DNA of 7,186 bases from Spirochaetaceae bacterium (GTDB lineage Bacteria; Spirochaetota; Spirochaetia; B11-G9): positions 1 through 7,186 of the forward strand of contig JAUVLL010000170.1 in the NCBI GenBank assembly GCA_030600745.1, in the 5' to 3' direction. A program made the position numbers and the translations under genes. Below are positions 1-6,070 of the stretch, piece after piece; position 1 is the first letter of the stretch; every line of letters begins with the position of its first letter. The notes under the pieces were generated by a model, which was not told the DNA's origin, did not search any database, and saw only the letters and a list, made by a program, of their open reading frames with translations.

Positions 1-17
1 AGATTGTAAACAGAAAC

Positions 18-24
18 AGGAAGG
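18..24 (+). promoter_or_regulatory. Ribosome binding site deciding a GTG start
   Basis: AGGAAGG lies six bases before the GTG at 31. This spacing supports GTG rather than a later internal ATG as the start of the M20 hydrolase. The promoter of this gene lies outside the window. Confidence 0.7.
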
Positions 25-30
25 TATCAG

Positions 31-1254
31 GTGCTAAGTGAAAAAGAGAGAAACCTCCTGGCTTTTATAGATGAAAAGGAGTTAGTAGAGCTTACACAAA
101 GCCTTATAAGAATTGATTCTGTTATTCGCCCTGAAACAGGAAATACAGAAGCAAAGGTTGTTGAGTTTATTGTAAACTGGATTAAAACAGAGTTGAAACT
201 GGAACCGGAAATTAATGAAGTACTACCGGGACGGGAGAATATTATCCTCAAAATGGATTCAGGAAAACCAGGAAGAACACTTATGTTTGAAGGTCATACT
301 GATGTCGTTTCTGAAGGAGTCAGGTCTCTTTGGAAGCACGATCCTTTCGGTGCAGAAATTGAAGAGAGAAAGATCTATGGCAGGGGATCATGTGATATGA
401 AGGCTGGAGTAGCCGTAAACCTGTTAACTGTAAAAGCTATGCTCAAATCCGGAGTGGATTTTAATGGTAAGATGGTTCTCGGTATTCTTTGTGATGAGGA
501 AGATCTTATGCTTGGTGTTCAGGATTTTATTAAAAGAGGGCATGCTGATGATGTGGATGCATGTCTTGTATCAGAGCCTGAGGAAAACCAGCTGTGTATC
601 AGTATGAAAGGAGCTCTCCGGATAAAACTTACAGTTCATGGGAGAATGGCGCATGGTGCCATGCCTTTAACAGGGATAAATCCCAATACCAGGCTTGCAT
701 GGATAATTATGGCATTTCAGGAATATGAAGATAGTCTGAAGGAACTGTATGGAAAAGATGAGTATTTAGGTTGGCCATCAGTAACATTTACTGTTATTCA
801 GTCACCCCCGCCGCCGGAACCGCCTCAATTGAATGTAATGCCTGGAGAATCAGTTGCTTATATAGACATAAGAACTATCCCGGGACAGGATCATAAGGAG
901 ATAAAGGAGTCTCTGGATCAGATTTTGGCAGAATTGGAGAGTAAAGATCCTGATTTCAAAGTTACTATGGAATATCTTGCAGATAAGCCGGTTGTCAGTA
1001 TGAGCATGGATGAGCCAATAGTTTTTATTGCAGCAGAGGCTTACAGAGATATTACAGGTAAAAAACCTGTTTATAATGGTGTACCGGGAGCAACAGACGG
1101 AACCTATTTAAGGGATCTAAAAGGAATCCCATGTTTAGTGAACGGCCCCGGGCCAAGGCATATGCCCCATCAAACAGATGAGTACGTTGAAATAGACAAG
1201 TTGATAGAATCTGCAAAACTATACCTTCTTACAAGCTACCGGTTTCTAAATTAG
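31..1254 (+). CDS. M20-family metallo-deacylase/peptidase (ArgE/DapE/CPG2-like)
   Basis: This is a predicted cytoplasmic di-zinc hydrolase of 407 residues, the usual size for M20 enzymes, which cleave amide bonds of N-acyl amino acids or small peptides. The metal ligands expected for the family are visible: GHTDVV (His89, Asp91), the bridging Asp122 in GRGSCDMK, the catalytic/ligand pair Glu156-Glu157 in CDEED, Glu182 in SEPE, and His380 in the C-terminal HQTDEYV motif. The dimerisation (lid) domain lies at about residues 187-300, so the protein looks intact and active. The GTG start at 31 is supported by AGGAAGG (18-24) six bases upstream. No signal peptide is seen. The substrate cannot be read from sequence: acetylornithine, succinyl-diaminopimelate, a dipeptide or another N-acyl amine are all possible. 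It is separated from the next gene by 336 nt, so membership in the downstream operon is doubtful. Confidence 0.9.
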   Translation: MLSEKERNLLAFIDEKELVELTQSLIRIDSVIRPETGNTEAKVVEFIVNWIKTELKLEPEINEVLPGRENIILKMDSGKPGRTLMFEGHTDVVSEGVRSLWKHDPFGAEIEERKIYGRGSCDMKAGVAVNLLTVKAMLKSGVDFNGKMVLGILCDEEDLMLGVQDFIKRGHADDVDACLVSEPEENQLCISMKGALRIKLTVHGRMAHGAMPLTGINPNTRLAWIIMAFQEYEDSLKELYGKDEYLGWPSVTFTVIQSPPPPEPPQLNVMPGESVAYIDIRTIPGQDHKEIKESLDQILAELESKDPDFKVTMEYLADKPVVSMSMDEPIVFIAAEAYRDITGKKPVYNGVPGATDGTYLRDLKGIPCLVNGPGPRHMPHQTDEYVEIDKLIESAKLYLLTSYRFLN

Positions 1255-1590
1255 AATATTTATTAAAAGAGCTTACCCGAAGGACAATAAAGAGTAGGGG
1301 CAGATTTAAAGTAGATTACTTTATTTGTTGATACATCGGGATAGAACACGCCGATTGAGTTGTCAAGAAAGAAAAATATTGATAGTACATTAAAAATATA
1401 GATATTAAAAACAGATTTCATAAAACCAGGGGATTATTAGAAAGCCATTTGACTGATTTTTCTATGATATCTGCATAAATATCTCATAATTTATTTGACC
1501 TAAAGCACTGGAAGAGTTAATATTCCCTTTCGACATTTATTTTTATAGTTGACCTTTTATTACGGTTACTAGTTATATACTGGAGGAATT
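1255..1590. other. 336-nt intergenic region without a gene
   Basis: No reading frame with a convincing ribosome site is seen on either strand. The region is AT-rich and contains a 17-bp AT-rich palindrome (TAAAGTA-GAT-TACTTTA, 1307-1323), a weak 5-bp inverted repeat (1335-1339 with 1351-1355), an imperfect inverted repeat (TATGA 1463-1467 with TCATA 1484-1488) just upstream of a sigma-70-like promoter, and that promoter itself. There is no clear G+C-rich hairpin with a U tract after the M20 gene, so where its transcript ends is unclear. No -24/-12 sigma-54 element and no TTGC-N6-GCAA site was found here. Confidence 0.6.
1495..1523 (+). promoter_or_regulatory. Putative sigma-70 promoter of the aminotransferase/dehydrogenase operon
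   Basis: TTGACC (1495-1500, five of six matches to the -35 consensus) is followed after exactly 17 bases by TAATAT (1518-1523, four of six matches to the -10). A start near 1530 would give a leader of about 60 nt. An imperfect inverted repeat at 1463-1488 ends seven bases before the -35 and could be an operator. A second TTGACC further downstream (near 1549) would put its -10 almost on the ribosome site, so it is less likely. Confidence 0.5.
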
Positions 1591-2916
1591 ATGGATACAA
1601 AACAAATTAAAGAGATGGATCGTGCTCATGTTATTTACAGTTGGGCAGCCCAAAAAAATGTTAATCCTATTATTATGGATCATGCAGAAGGAATTTATCA
1701 GTGGGATACGGATGGTAAAAAGTATATTGATTTTTGTTCAGGTTTATTAAATATCAACATAGGCCATAGTAACAAACATGTACTGAACGCCATGAAGACT
1801 CAGATGGACAAACTCTGCTATGTAGGTACTATGTTTGGATCGGAACCCAAGGCAAAACTAGGCAAAATGATTGCAGAGATTACCCCAGGCGACCTGGATT
1901 ACACTTTCTATACAAACGGGGGCGCTGAAGCTATTGAAAATGCCATAAAGGCAGTTAGAATGGCTACAGGAAGACATAAAATTTACTCCATGTGGAGAAG
2001 CTATCATGGTGCAACCGCCGGTGCTGTAACTCTTACCGGCGATCCGCGACGATGGGCTGCAGAACCCGGCATTCCGGGAGTTGTAAAATTTTTCGGACCT
2101 TACCCCTACCACGACCCATTTGGAGGAAAAACAGAAGAAGAAACAAACAGACTGTCCCTTGAAGTTTTAAAAACGCAGGTTATGCTTGATGGACCTCACA
2201 CAATTGCGGCAATTTTTATGGAACCAATTATAGGAACCAATGGAATAATTATTCCAAATAAAGAGTTTATGCAGGGGGTACGTCAGCTTTGTAATGAAAA
2301 CGGAATACTCCTTGTAATAGATGAAACCATGGCAGGATGGGGAAGAACCGGTAAATGGTTCGGTATAGAACATTTCGATGTTATACCTGACATTATAACA
2401 ACTGCAAAAGGTCTTACATCCGGATATGTACAACTCGGAGCAATGATCTGGAACAAAAAACTCTGGGACCACTTTTATGATCATCCCTTTGTAGGTGGAT
2501 TAACTTACGGCGGTCATGCTCTCGCTTGTGCTACTGGAATTGCTAATATTGAAGTATATAAGCAGGACAACTTAATAGAGAATTCTGCGGTTGTTGGTGA
2601 GCATATGAAAAACAAGCTTCTTGCACTTAAGGATAAACATCCTTCCGTTGGGGACGTAAGATCCATCGGCCTCTGGGCATGTCTGGAACTTACTTCAGAT
2701 CAAAAGACAAGAGCTCCCCTGGCAGGATTCAATAACTCTATTCAGAATGTAGCCCCTGATTTTGTAAAAAGACTTGCTGAATTGGGTCTTACACTATTCG
2801 CTAAATGGGACTTTGTATTCATTGCACCTCCACTGCTTATAACAAAAGAACAGGTGGATGATGCAGTAGAAATAATTGATGAAGCCTTAAAAGTTTTAGA
2901 CGCAAAAATAAAATAA
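1591..2916 (+). CDS. Class III PLP aminotransferase, probable taurine:2-oxoglutarate/pyruvate aminotransferase
   Basis: This is a fold-type I, class III (omega) aminotransferase of 441 residues, full length for the family. Visible hallmarks are the phosphate-binding TNGGAEAIENA (108-118), the PLP-stacking SYHG (137-140), the cofactor Asp244 in VIDETMAGWGRTG, and the Schiff-base Lys273 in TTAKGLTSG. The N-terminal pattern 'RAHVIYSWAAQ' resembles, from memory, proteins annotated as taurine transaminases (Toa/Tpa). It would transfer the amino group of taurine to an oxo-acid, releasing sulfoacetaldehyde, in the cytoplasm. The ATG is preceded by TGGAGG (1581-1586). The next gene begins 13 nt after the stop and encodes an aldehyde-to-acyl-CoA enzyme, so the two likely act in sequence on the aldehyde. 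The class assignment is certain, but the substrate is inferred: GABA or beta-alanine are real alternatives. Confidence 0.93.
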   Translation: MDTKQIKEMDRAHVIYSWAAQKNVNPIIMDHAEGIYQWDTDGKKYIDFCSGLLNINIGHSNKHVLNAMKTQMDKLCYVGTMFGSEPKAKLGKMIAEITPGDLDYTFYTNGGAEAIENAIKAVRMATGRHKIYSMWRSYHGATAGAVTLTGDPRRWAAEPGIPGVVKFFGPYPYHDPFGGKTEEETNRLSLEVLKTQVMLDGPHTIAAIFMEPIIGTNGIIIPNKEFMQGVRQLCNENGILLVIDETMAGWGRTGKWFGIEHFDVIPDIITTAKGLTSGYVQLGAMIWNKKLWDHFYDHPFVGGLTYGGHALACATGIANIEVYKQDNLIENSAVVGEHMKNKLLALKDKHPSVGDVRSIGLWACLELTSDQKTRAPLAGFNNSIQNVAPDFVKRLAELGLTLFAKWDFVFIAPPLLITKEQVDDAVEIIDEALKVLDAKIK

Positions 2917-2920
2917 GGAG
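2915..2920 (+). promoter_or_regulatory. Ribosome binding site overlapping the upstream stop codon
   Basis: AAGGAG shares its first two bases with the TAA stop (2914-2916) of the aminotransferase and sits nine bases before the ATG at 2930. This indicates translational linkage and supports a single transcript. Confidence 0.65.
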
Positions 2921-2929
2921 AATATTAAA

Positions 2930-4315
2930 ATGGCAGATAACTTGAAAGAGATGCTTGAAAAAGCCAGAGCAGCACAGAAAATTGTTGAATTCTGGCCTCA
3001 GGAAAAAGTAGATGAAATGGTTGCAGCAGCGGCTTGGGAAGCATTCAAGCAGGAAAATGCAGAAGCTTGTGCAAGAATGGCAGCTGATGAAACAAAAATG
3101 GGTATTTACGAACACAAACTTATTAAGCACCAGAAAAAAACTATTGGTACTTTAAGAGATCTTGATGGTGTAAAAACGGTTGGTATTATTGAAGAAGATA
3201 AGGAAAAGGGTCTTATTAAAATAGCAAAACCTGTTGGAGTTATTGGTGCCCTTACACCTGTAACCAATCCTACCTCTACACCTCCCGGAAACGGACTTCC
3301 AATTCTTAAAACCAGAAATGCTGTAATTTTTGCACCACATCCAACATCTAAAGCCTGCACAAACCTTACTGTTGAATATATGAGAAAGGGACTTGAAAAA
3401 GTTGGAGCCCCAGTGGATCTTATTCAGTGTATTAAAGAACCTTCGGTGGAATTAACACAGGAACTTATGAGAGAAGTTGATTTAATTGTTGCTACAGGTG
3501 GGGCAGGCATGGTAAAAGCAGCCTATTCAGCAGGAAAACCAGCCTACGGTGTAGGAGCTGGAAATGCAGTAATGGTTGTTGATGAAACAGCAGATCTTAA
3601 AGATGCAGCTCATAAGATTTTCCTTGGAAAAACTTTTGATAACGCAACATCCTGTTCTTCAGAAAACTCTGCAGTTATGCAGGCAGGTATCTTTGATGTT
3701 ATGGTGGATAACCTTAAAGCCGAAGGCGGATATCTCTGTAATGCAGAAGAAAAAACAAAACTGAAAGCTACAATGTGGCCTGACGGCACTCATTTGAACA
3801 GGGATATTGTTGCTAAACCAATTCTGAAAATTGCCGGCATGGCAGATCTCAATGTACCGGAAAACACAAAGTTTATCATGGTATTGGGAGAAAAAATCGG
3901 ACCGGAAGACATGTTCGCATCTGAAAAGCTGTCCTCTGTCCTGACCCTCTGGAAATTCGATAAATTTGCAGAAGCTATTGATTATGTTGAGAAGATTACT
4001 GAATTCAACGGTTTCGGACACTCCTGCGGTATACATACAACCAGCGATGCAAACATCATAGAACTTGCAACAAAGGTAAAGGTAAGCCGAATTATGGTAC
4101 GCCAGCCTCAGAGTTACGGTAACAGCGGTAACTACGATAACGGTATGCCTTTTTCCATGACTCTTGGTTGCGGTACATGGGGTGGAAACATTGTTACCGA
4201 AAATGTCGGATGGAAACACTTCCTTAATTTAACATGGGTTTCACAGCCTATCGAACCGGTACTTCCTAATGAAGAAAAATTGTTCGGTAAATATTGGAAG
4301 AAATTCGGTAAGTAA
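2930..4315 (+). CDS. CoA-acylating aldehyde dehydrogenase, probable sulfoacetaldehyde dehydrogenase (SauS-like)
   Basis: This 461-residue cytoplasmic enzyme belongs to the CoA-acylating branch of the aldehyde dehydrogenase superfamily (SauS, SucD, AdhE N-domain, EutE). It interconverts an aldehyde plus CoA and NAD(P)+ with acyl-CoA. Visible features are TPVTNPTSTPPGN (109-121), APHPTSKA (135-142), the glycine-rich ATGGAGMVKAAYSAGKPAYG (188-207), the catalytic Cys242 in NATSCSSENS, and the C-terminal TLGCGTWGGN (411-420). Length and motifs fit acylating sulfoacetaldehyde dehydrogenase best, giving sulfoacetyl-CoA. Succinate-semialdehyde dehydrogenase (SucD) is a close relative and cannot be excluded. 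Its ribosome site AAGGAG (2915-2920) overlaps the stop of the aminotransferase, indicating one operon and coupled translation. A strong hairpin follows at 4340-4367. No bacterial-microcompartment N-terminal extension is evident. Confidence 0.9.
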   Translation: MADNLKEMLEKARAAQKIVEFWPQEKVDEMVAAAAWEAFKQENAEACARMAADETKMGIYEHKLIKHQKKTIGTLRDLDGVKTVGIIEEDKEKGLIKIAKPVGVIGALTPVTNPTSTPPGNGLPILKTRNAVIFAPHPTSKACTNLTVEYMRKGLEKVGAPVDLIQCIKEPSVELTQELMREVDLIVATGGAGMVKAAYSAGKPAYGVGAGNAVMVVDETADLKDAAHKIFLGKTFDNATSCSSENSAVMQAGIFDVMVDNLKAEGGYLCNAEEKTKLKATMWPDGTHLNRDIVAKPILKIAGMADLNVPENTKFIMVLGEKIGPEDMFASEKLSSVLTLWKFDKFAEAIDYVEKITEFNGFGHSCGIHTTSDANIIELATKVKVSRIMVRQPQSYGNSGNYDNGMPFSMTLGCGTWGGNIVTENVGWKHFLNLTWVSQPIEPVLPNEEKLFGKYWKKFGK

Positions 4316-4339
4316 TATCGATAGATAGTAACATTTACA

Positions 4340-4367
4340 GTAGAGACGCAATATTTTGCGTCTCTAC
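4340..4367. terminator. Perfect 12-bp hairpin, probable bidirectional terminator between convergent genes
   Basis: GTAGAGACGCAA (4340-4351) and TTGCGTCTCTAC (4356-4367) pair perfectly around the loop TATT. It lies 24 nt after the dehydrogenase stop and 22 nt after the stop of the convergent activator gene, the ideal place for a shared terminator. On the + strand the following bases (TTCTTATT) form only a broken U tract, and on the - strand the tract is weaker still. From memory, a GTAGAGACGC-type palindrome recurs as a dispersed repeat in several bacterial phyla, so it may also be a REP-like element used as a terminator. Confidence 0.7.
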
Positions 4368-4389
4368 TTCTTATTCCAATATTTTTACA

Positions 4390-5793
4390 TTACCCATATG
4401 TAATATAAATACCATGTTTTTTTAATTTCCTGGAAACAGAACTTTTATCCAACCTAAGTATTTTTGACATCTCTCTTAAACTCTGAGACTGTTTCATAGC
4501 GTTCATCAGTAATTCTTCTTCTACTTTCCAAAGGGTTGTATGGTATGTATCCTCCTGTTTGATTTTCAATAATAATTTATTGGAATAATGATTATCGCTT
4601 ATATATCCGGGAAGATCAGCTTTACTTATTTTTTGCCCGGCACTTAATACAATAAGCCGTTCAATCATATTCTCAAGTTCTCGTACATTCCCGGGCCAGT
4701 TATATTCTTCCAGAATTTCAAAACTTTCCTTATCCAGTTCTTTCGAGGTTTCAAATTTTTTATTAAATTTATCAAGGAAAAATTGTATCAGGGCAAATAT
4801 ATCCTCTCTTCTTTCACGAAGGGGCGGAATTAGCAGTGGAATTACATTGAGCCGATAGTAAAGATCTTTTCTAAAGGTTCCTGACTCAACCATACTAAAA
4901 AGGTCTTTGTTTGTTGCTGCAATTATTCTTGTATCTACCGGTATAGGCTTTTTCCCGCCGACCCTAACAATTTCTCTATCCTGAATAAAACGTAATAATT
5001 TTACTTGCTGCTTCAAAGGAAGCTCTCCTATTTCATCAATAAGCAGTGTCCCTTTATCAGCCAATTCAATAAGGCCTATCTTTCCTTGTCGTTCAGCTCC
5101 CGTAAAGGCTCCTTTATCATAACCAAACAATTCCGATTCAAACAACGCATTTGGTATGGCACCACAGTCAACCTTAACAAAGGACGCCCTGTTTCTATGG
5201 CTTTTTCTATGAACAAGATGTGCAGCCATCTCCTTACCAACACCCGATTCACCGGTTAATAAAAGAGTCGAATCAAATTTTGCGACATGCATTATAGTTT
5301 TCATTACATCGTGCATACTGGTACTTTTAAAAACCAGATTTTCCCCATGAATAATTTTTTTTTCAAGCATCTCTATCTGAGTTCTTAGTTTTTCACTATG
5401 TATAAGTGTTCTCTGCAACTCTTTTTCCAGGAGAGTGAGTTCGCTGATATCACGGGAATTTATTACAATCCGTGTTATCCTGCCATCTTTAAAAATCGGT
5501 ACACCGGTACACATAAGTTTTCTACCGTTCTTCGCTATCTGAAGCTGTGTAACTGGTATTTTTTTCTCCAGTACCTCCAGAGTAACAGAATTATTGTAGT
5601 AGCCTTCATCCAATAATTGCTTAATACTTTTCCCCACAACATCTTGTGATTTTATTCCTTCCATTGTTTCACATGATTTATTGATTCTCACAACTTTCCC
5701 GTCACCATCGGAGATAAATATTCCATCATATGAGTATTCAAAGATGGCACGATACTCTTCTTCGAGCTGTTTATAGTATTCTGCTATATTCAT
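4390..5793 (-). CDS. PAS-domain sigma-54-dependent transcriptional activator with TyrR-like HTH
   Basis: This 467-residue protein is a bacterial enhancer-binding protein that hydrolyses ATP to open sigma-54 promoters. Order of parts: PAS sensor domain (about 10-118), short helical linker (about 119-150), AAA+ domain (about 152-385), variable linker, and a C-terminal HTH (about 425-462). Walker A is GESGVGKE (181-188), the sigma-54-contacting loop is an intact GAFTGA (228-233), Walker B is TLLIDE (249-254), and FRKDLYYRLNV (307-317) carries the conserved arginines. The HTH (SLREMSKILRLDKSSVSRKL) resembles the TyrR class rather than Fis/NtrC. There is no response-regulator receiver domain, so a small ligand sensed by the PAS domain is likely. 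It is convergent with the dehydrogenase operon and divergent from a BTAD gene that has a sigma-54 promoter. The ribosome site before the ATG is weak. Confidence 0.93.
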   Translation of the reverse strand: MNIAEYYKQLEEEYRAIFEYSYDGIFISDGDGKVVRINKSCETMEGIKSQDVVGKSIKQLLDEGYYNNSVTLEVLEKKIPVTQLQIAKNGRKLMCTGVPIFKDGRITRIVINSRDISELTLLEKELQRTLIHSEKLRTQIEMLEKKIIHGENLVFKSTSMHDVMKTIMHVAKFDSTLLLTGESGVGKEMAAHLVHRKSHRNRASFVKVDCGAIPNALFESELFGYDKGAFTGAERQGKIGLIELADKGTLLIDEIGELPLKQQVKLLRFIQDREIVRVGGKKPIPVDTRIIAATNKDLFSMVESGTFRKDLYYRLNVIPLLIPPLRERREDIFALIQFFLDKFNKKFETSKELDKESFEILEEYNWPGNVRELENMIERLIVLSAGQKISKADLPGYISDNHYSNKLLLKIKQEDTYHTTLWKVEEELLMNAMKQSQSLREMSKILRLDKSSVSRKLKKHGIYITYG

Positions 5794-5814
5794 AATAACT
5801 TTTTACCACAGTTG

Positions 5815-5834
5815 TTGCTTTTGTGCAACGATTA
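5815..5834 (+). promoter_or_regulatory. Putative activator binding site 1
   Basis: TTGC (5815-5818), six bases, then GCAACGATTA (5825-5834). The core TTGC-N6-GCAA is a perfect inverted repeat, extended by one pair to GTTGC/GCAAC. The N6 spacing matches that of TyrR boxes, fitting the TyrR-like HTH of the neighbouring activator. Its centre lies about 215 nt upstream of the predicted sigma-54 start and about 28 nt from the activator's own ATG. Confidence 0.6.
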
Positions 5835-5835
5835 T

Positions 5836-5855
5836 TTGCTTCTATGCAATAGTTA
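5836..5855 (+). promoter_or_regulatory. Putative activator binding site 2
   Basis: TTGC (5836-5839), six bases, then GCAATAGTTA (5846-5855). It has the same core as site 1. Its right arm differs at three positions, all purine-purine or pyrimidine-pyrimidine changes. Its centre is exactly 21 bp from that of site 1, two helical turns, so two dimers would sit on one face of the DNA. Confidence 0.6.
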
Positions 5856-5862
5856 ATAATTT

Positions 5863-5892
5863 ATTTTACCACCAGTAGTTACACACAGTAAA
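5863..5892 (-). promoter_or_regulatory. Possible sigma-70 promoter of the activator gene
   Basis: Read on the minus strand, TTTACT (complement of 5887-5892) is followed after 18 bases by TAAAAT (complement of 5863-5868). A start near 5856 would put activator sites 1 and 2 inside the leader, and site 3 upstream of the -35, suggesting autoregulation. Matches are moderate and the region is AT-rich, so other choices are possible. Confidence 0.35.
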
Positions 5893-5902
5893 TAAACATT
5901 TA

Positions 5903-5922
5903 TTGCTATTTTGCAACGATTA
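5903..5922 (+). promoter_or_regulatory. Putative activator binding site 3
   Basis: TTGC (5903-5906), six bases, then GCAACGATTA (5913-5922), whose ten-base right arm is identical to site 1. Its centre is about 128 nt upstream of the predicted sigma-54 transcription start, a usual distance for an enhancer. Confidence 0.6.
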
Positions 5923-5948
5923 CAATAGGAATCATAGTGTATCATGCA

Positions 5949-5968
5949 TTATTTTTAGAGAAAAATAA
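5949..5968. repeat. AT-only palindrome between enhancer sites and sigma-54 promoter
   Basis: TTATTTTT (5949-5956) and AAAAATAA (5961-5968) are perfect inverted copies around AGAG. The element lies in the DNA that must loop for the activator to reach sigma-54 polymerase. It could be a bend or nucleoid-protein site, or an operator. As a transcription terminator it would be weak. Confidence 0.4.
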
Positions 5969-6012
5969 GCTTAATGGCCATACAGAACTACCATATTTAT
6001 ACTTTAAACAGT

Positions 6013-6028
6013 TGGCACGAAAATTGCA
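6013..6028 (+). promoter_or_regulatory. Sigma-54 (-24/-12) promoter of the BTAD regulator gene
   Basis: TGGCACGAAAATTGCA matches the sigma-54 consensus TGGCACG-N4-TTGCA at every defined position, with GG (6014-6015) and GC (6026-6027) starting 12 bp apart as required. Transcription would begin near 6039, giving a leader of about 32 nt with a good ribosome site. Three putative activator sites lie 120-220 nt upstream and the activator gene is divergent, so the whole sigma-54 unit is present. Confidence 0.88.
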
Positions 6029-6059
6029 ATTTATAAATACATGTAAAGCGTTTATCAAC

Positions 6060-6064
6060 AGGAG
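6060..6064 (+). promoter_or_regulatory. Ribosome binding site deciding a TTG start
   Basis: AGGAG lies six bases before TTG at 6071. The first in-frame ATG comes only at codon 120, past the DNA-binding domain, so TTG is the credible start. Confidence 0.7.
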
Positions 6065-6070
6065 ACGACA

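Larger units (their letters stand above)
5794..6070. other. Divergent regulatory region between the sigma-54 activator and the BTAD regulator
   Basis: This 277-nt stretch has no gene but is dense in signals. From left to right these are: two activator-type sites (5815-5834 and 5836-5855), a possible minus-strand promoter (5863-5892), a third site (5903-5922), an AT-only palindrome (5949-5968), the -24/-12 promoter (6013-6028) and the ribosome site of the TTG-started BTAD gene (6060-6064). A direct repeat TTTTACCAC occurs at 5801-5809 and 5864-5872, 63 bp apart. Confidence 0.75.

Noticed and set aside
1307..1323. TAAAGTA-GAT-TACTTTA palindrome, considered as terminator or operator
   Set aside because: The stem is AT-rich and weak, and no promoter is adjacent, so it is recorded only as a feature of the gap.
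1338..1351. GG-N10-GC spacing suggesting a sigma-54 promoter upstream of the aminotransferase
   Set aside because: Apart from the two dinucleotides it does not match TGGCACG-N4-TTGCA, it lies 240 nt from the gene, and no activator site is near.
1335..1355. Inverted repeat ATCGG/CCGAT with an 11-nt loop after the M20 gene, considered as a terminator
   Set aside because: The stem is only 5 bp with a long loop and no U tract follows.
2167..2484. Minus-strand open frame opposite the aminotransferase (105 codons)
   Set aside because: It lies fully inside a conserved gene including its PLP-binding motifs and has shadow-type composition with no motif.
3659..4219. Long minus-strand open frame opposite the dehydrogenase gene (186 codons)
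   Set aside because: The + strand encodes a complete conserved enzyme here. The antisense product is rich in Cys, His and Phe, shows no family motif and has no ribosome site.
5005..5259. Plus-strand open frame opposite the activator's AAA+ domain
   Set aside because: It is the antisense of Walker A, GAFTGA and Walker B coding sequence, with no independent support.
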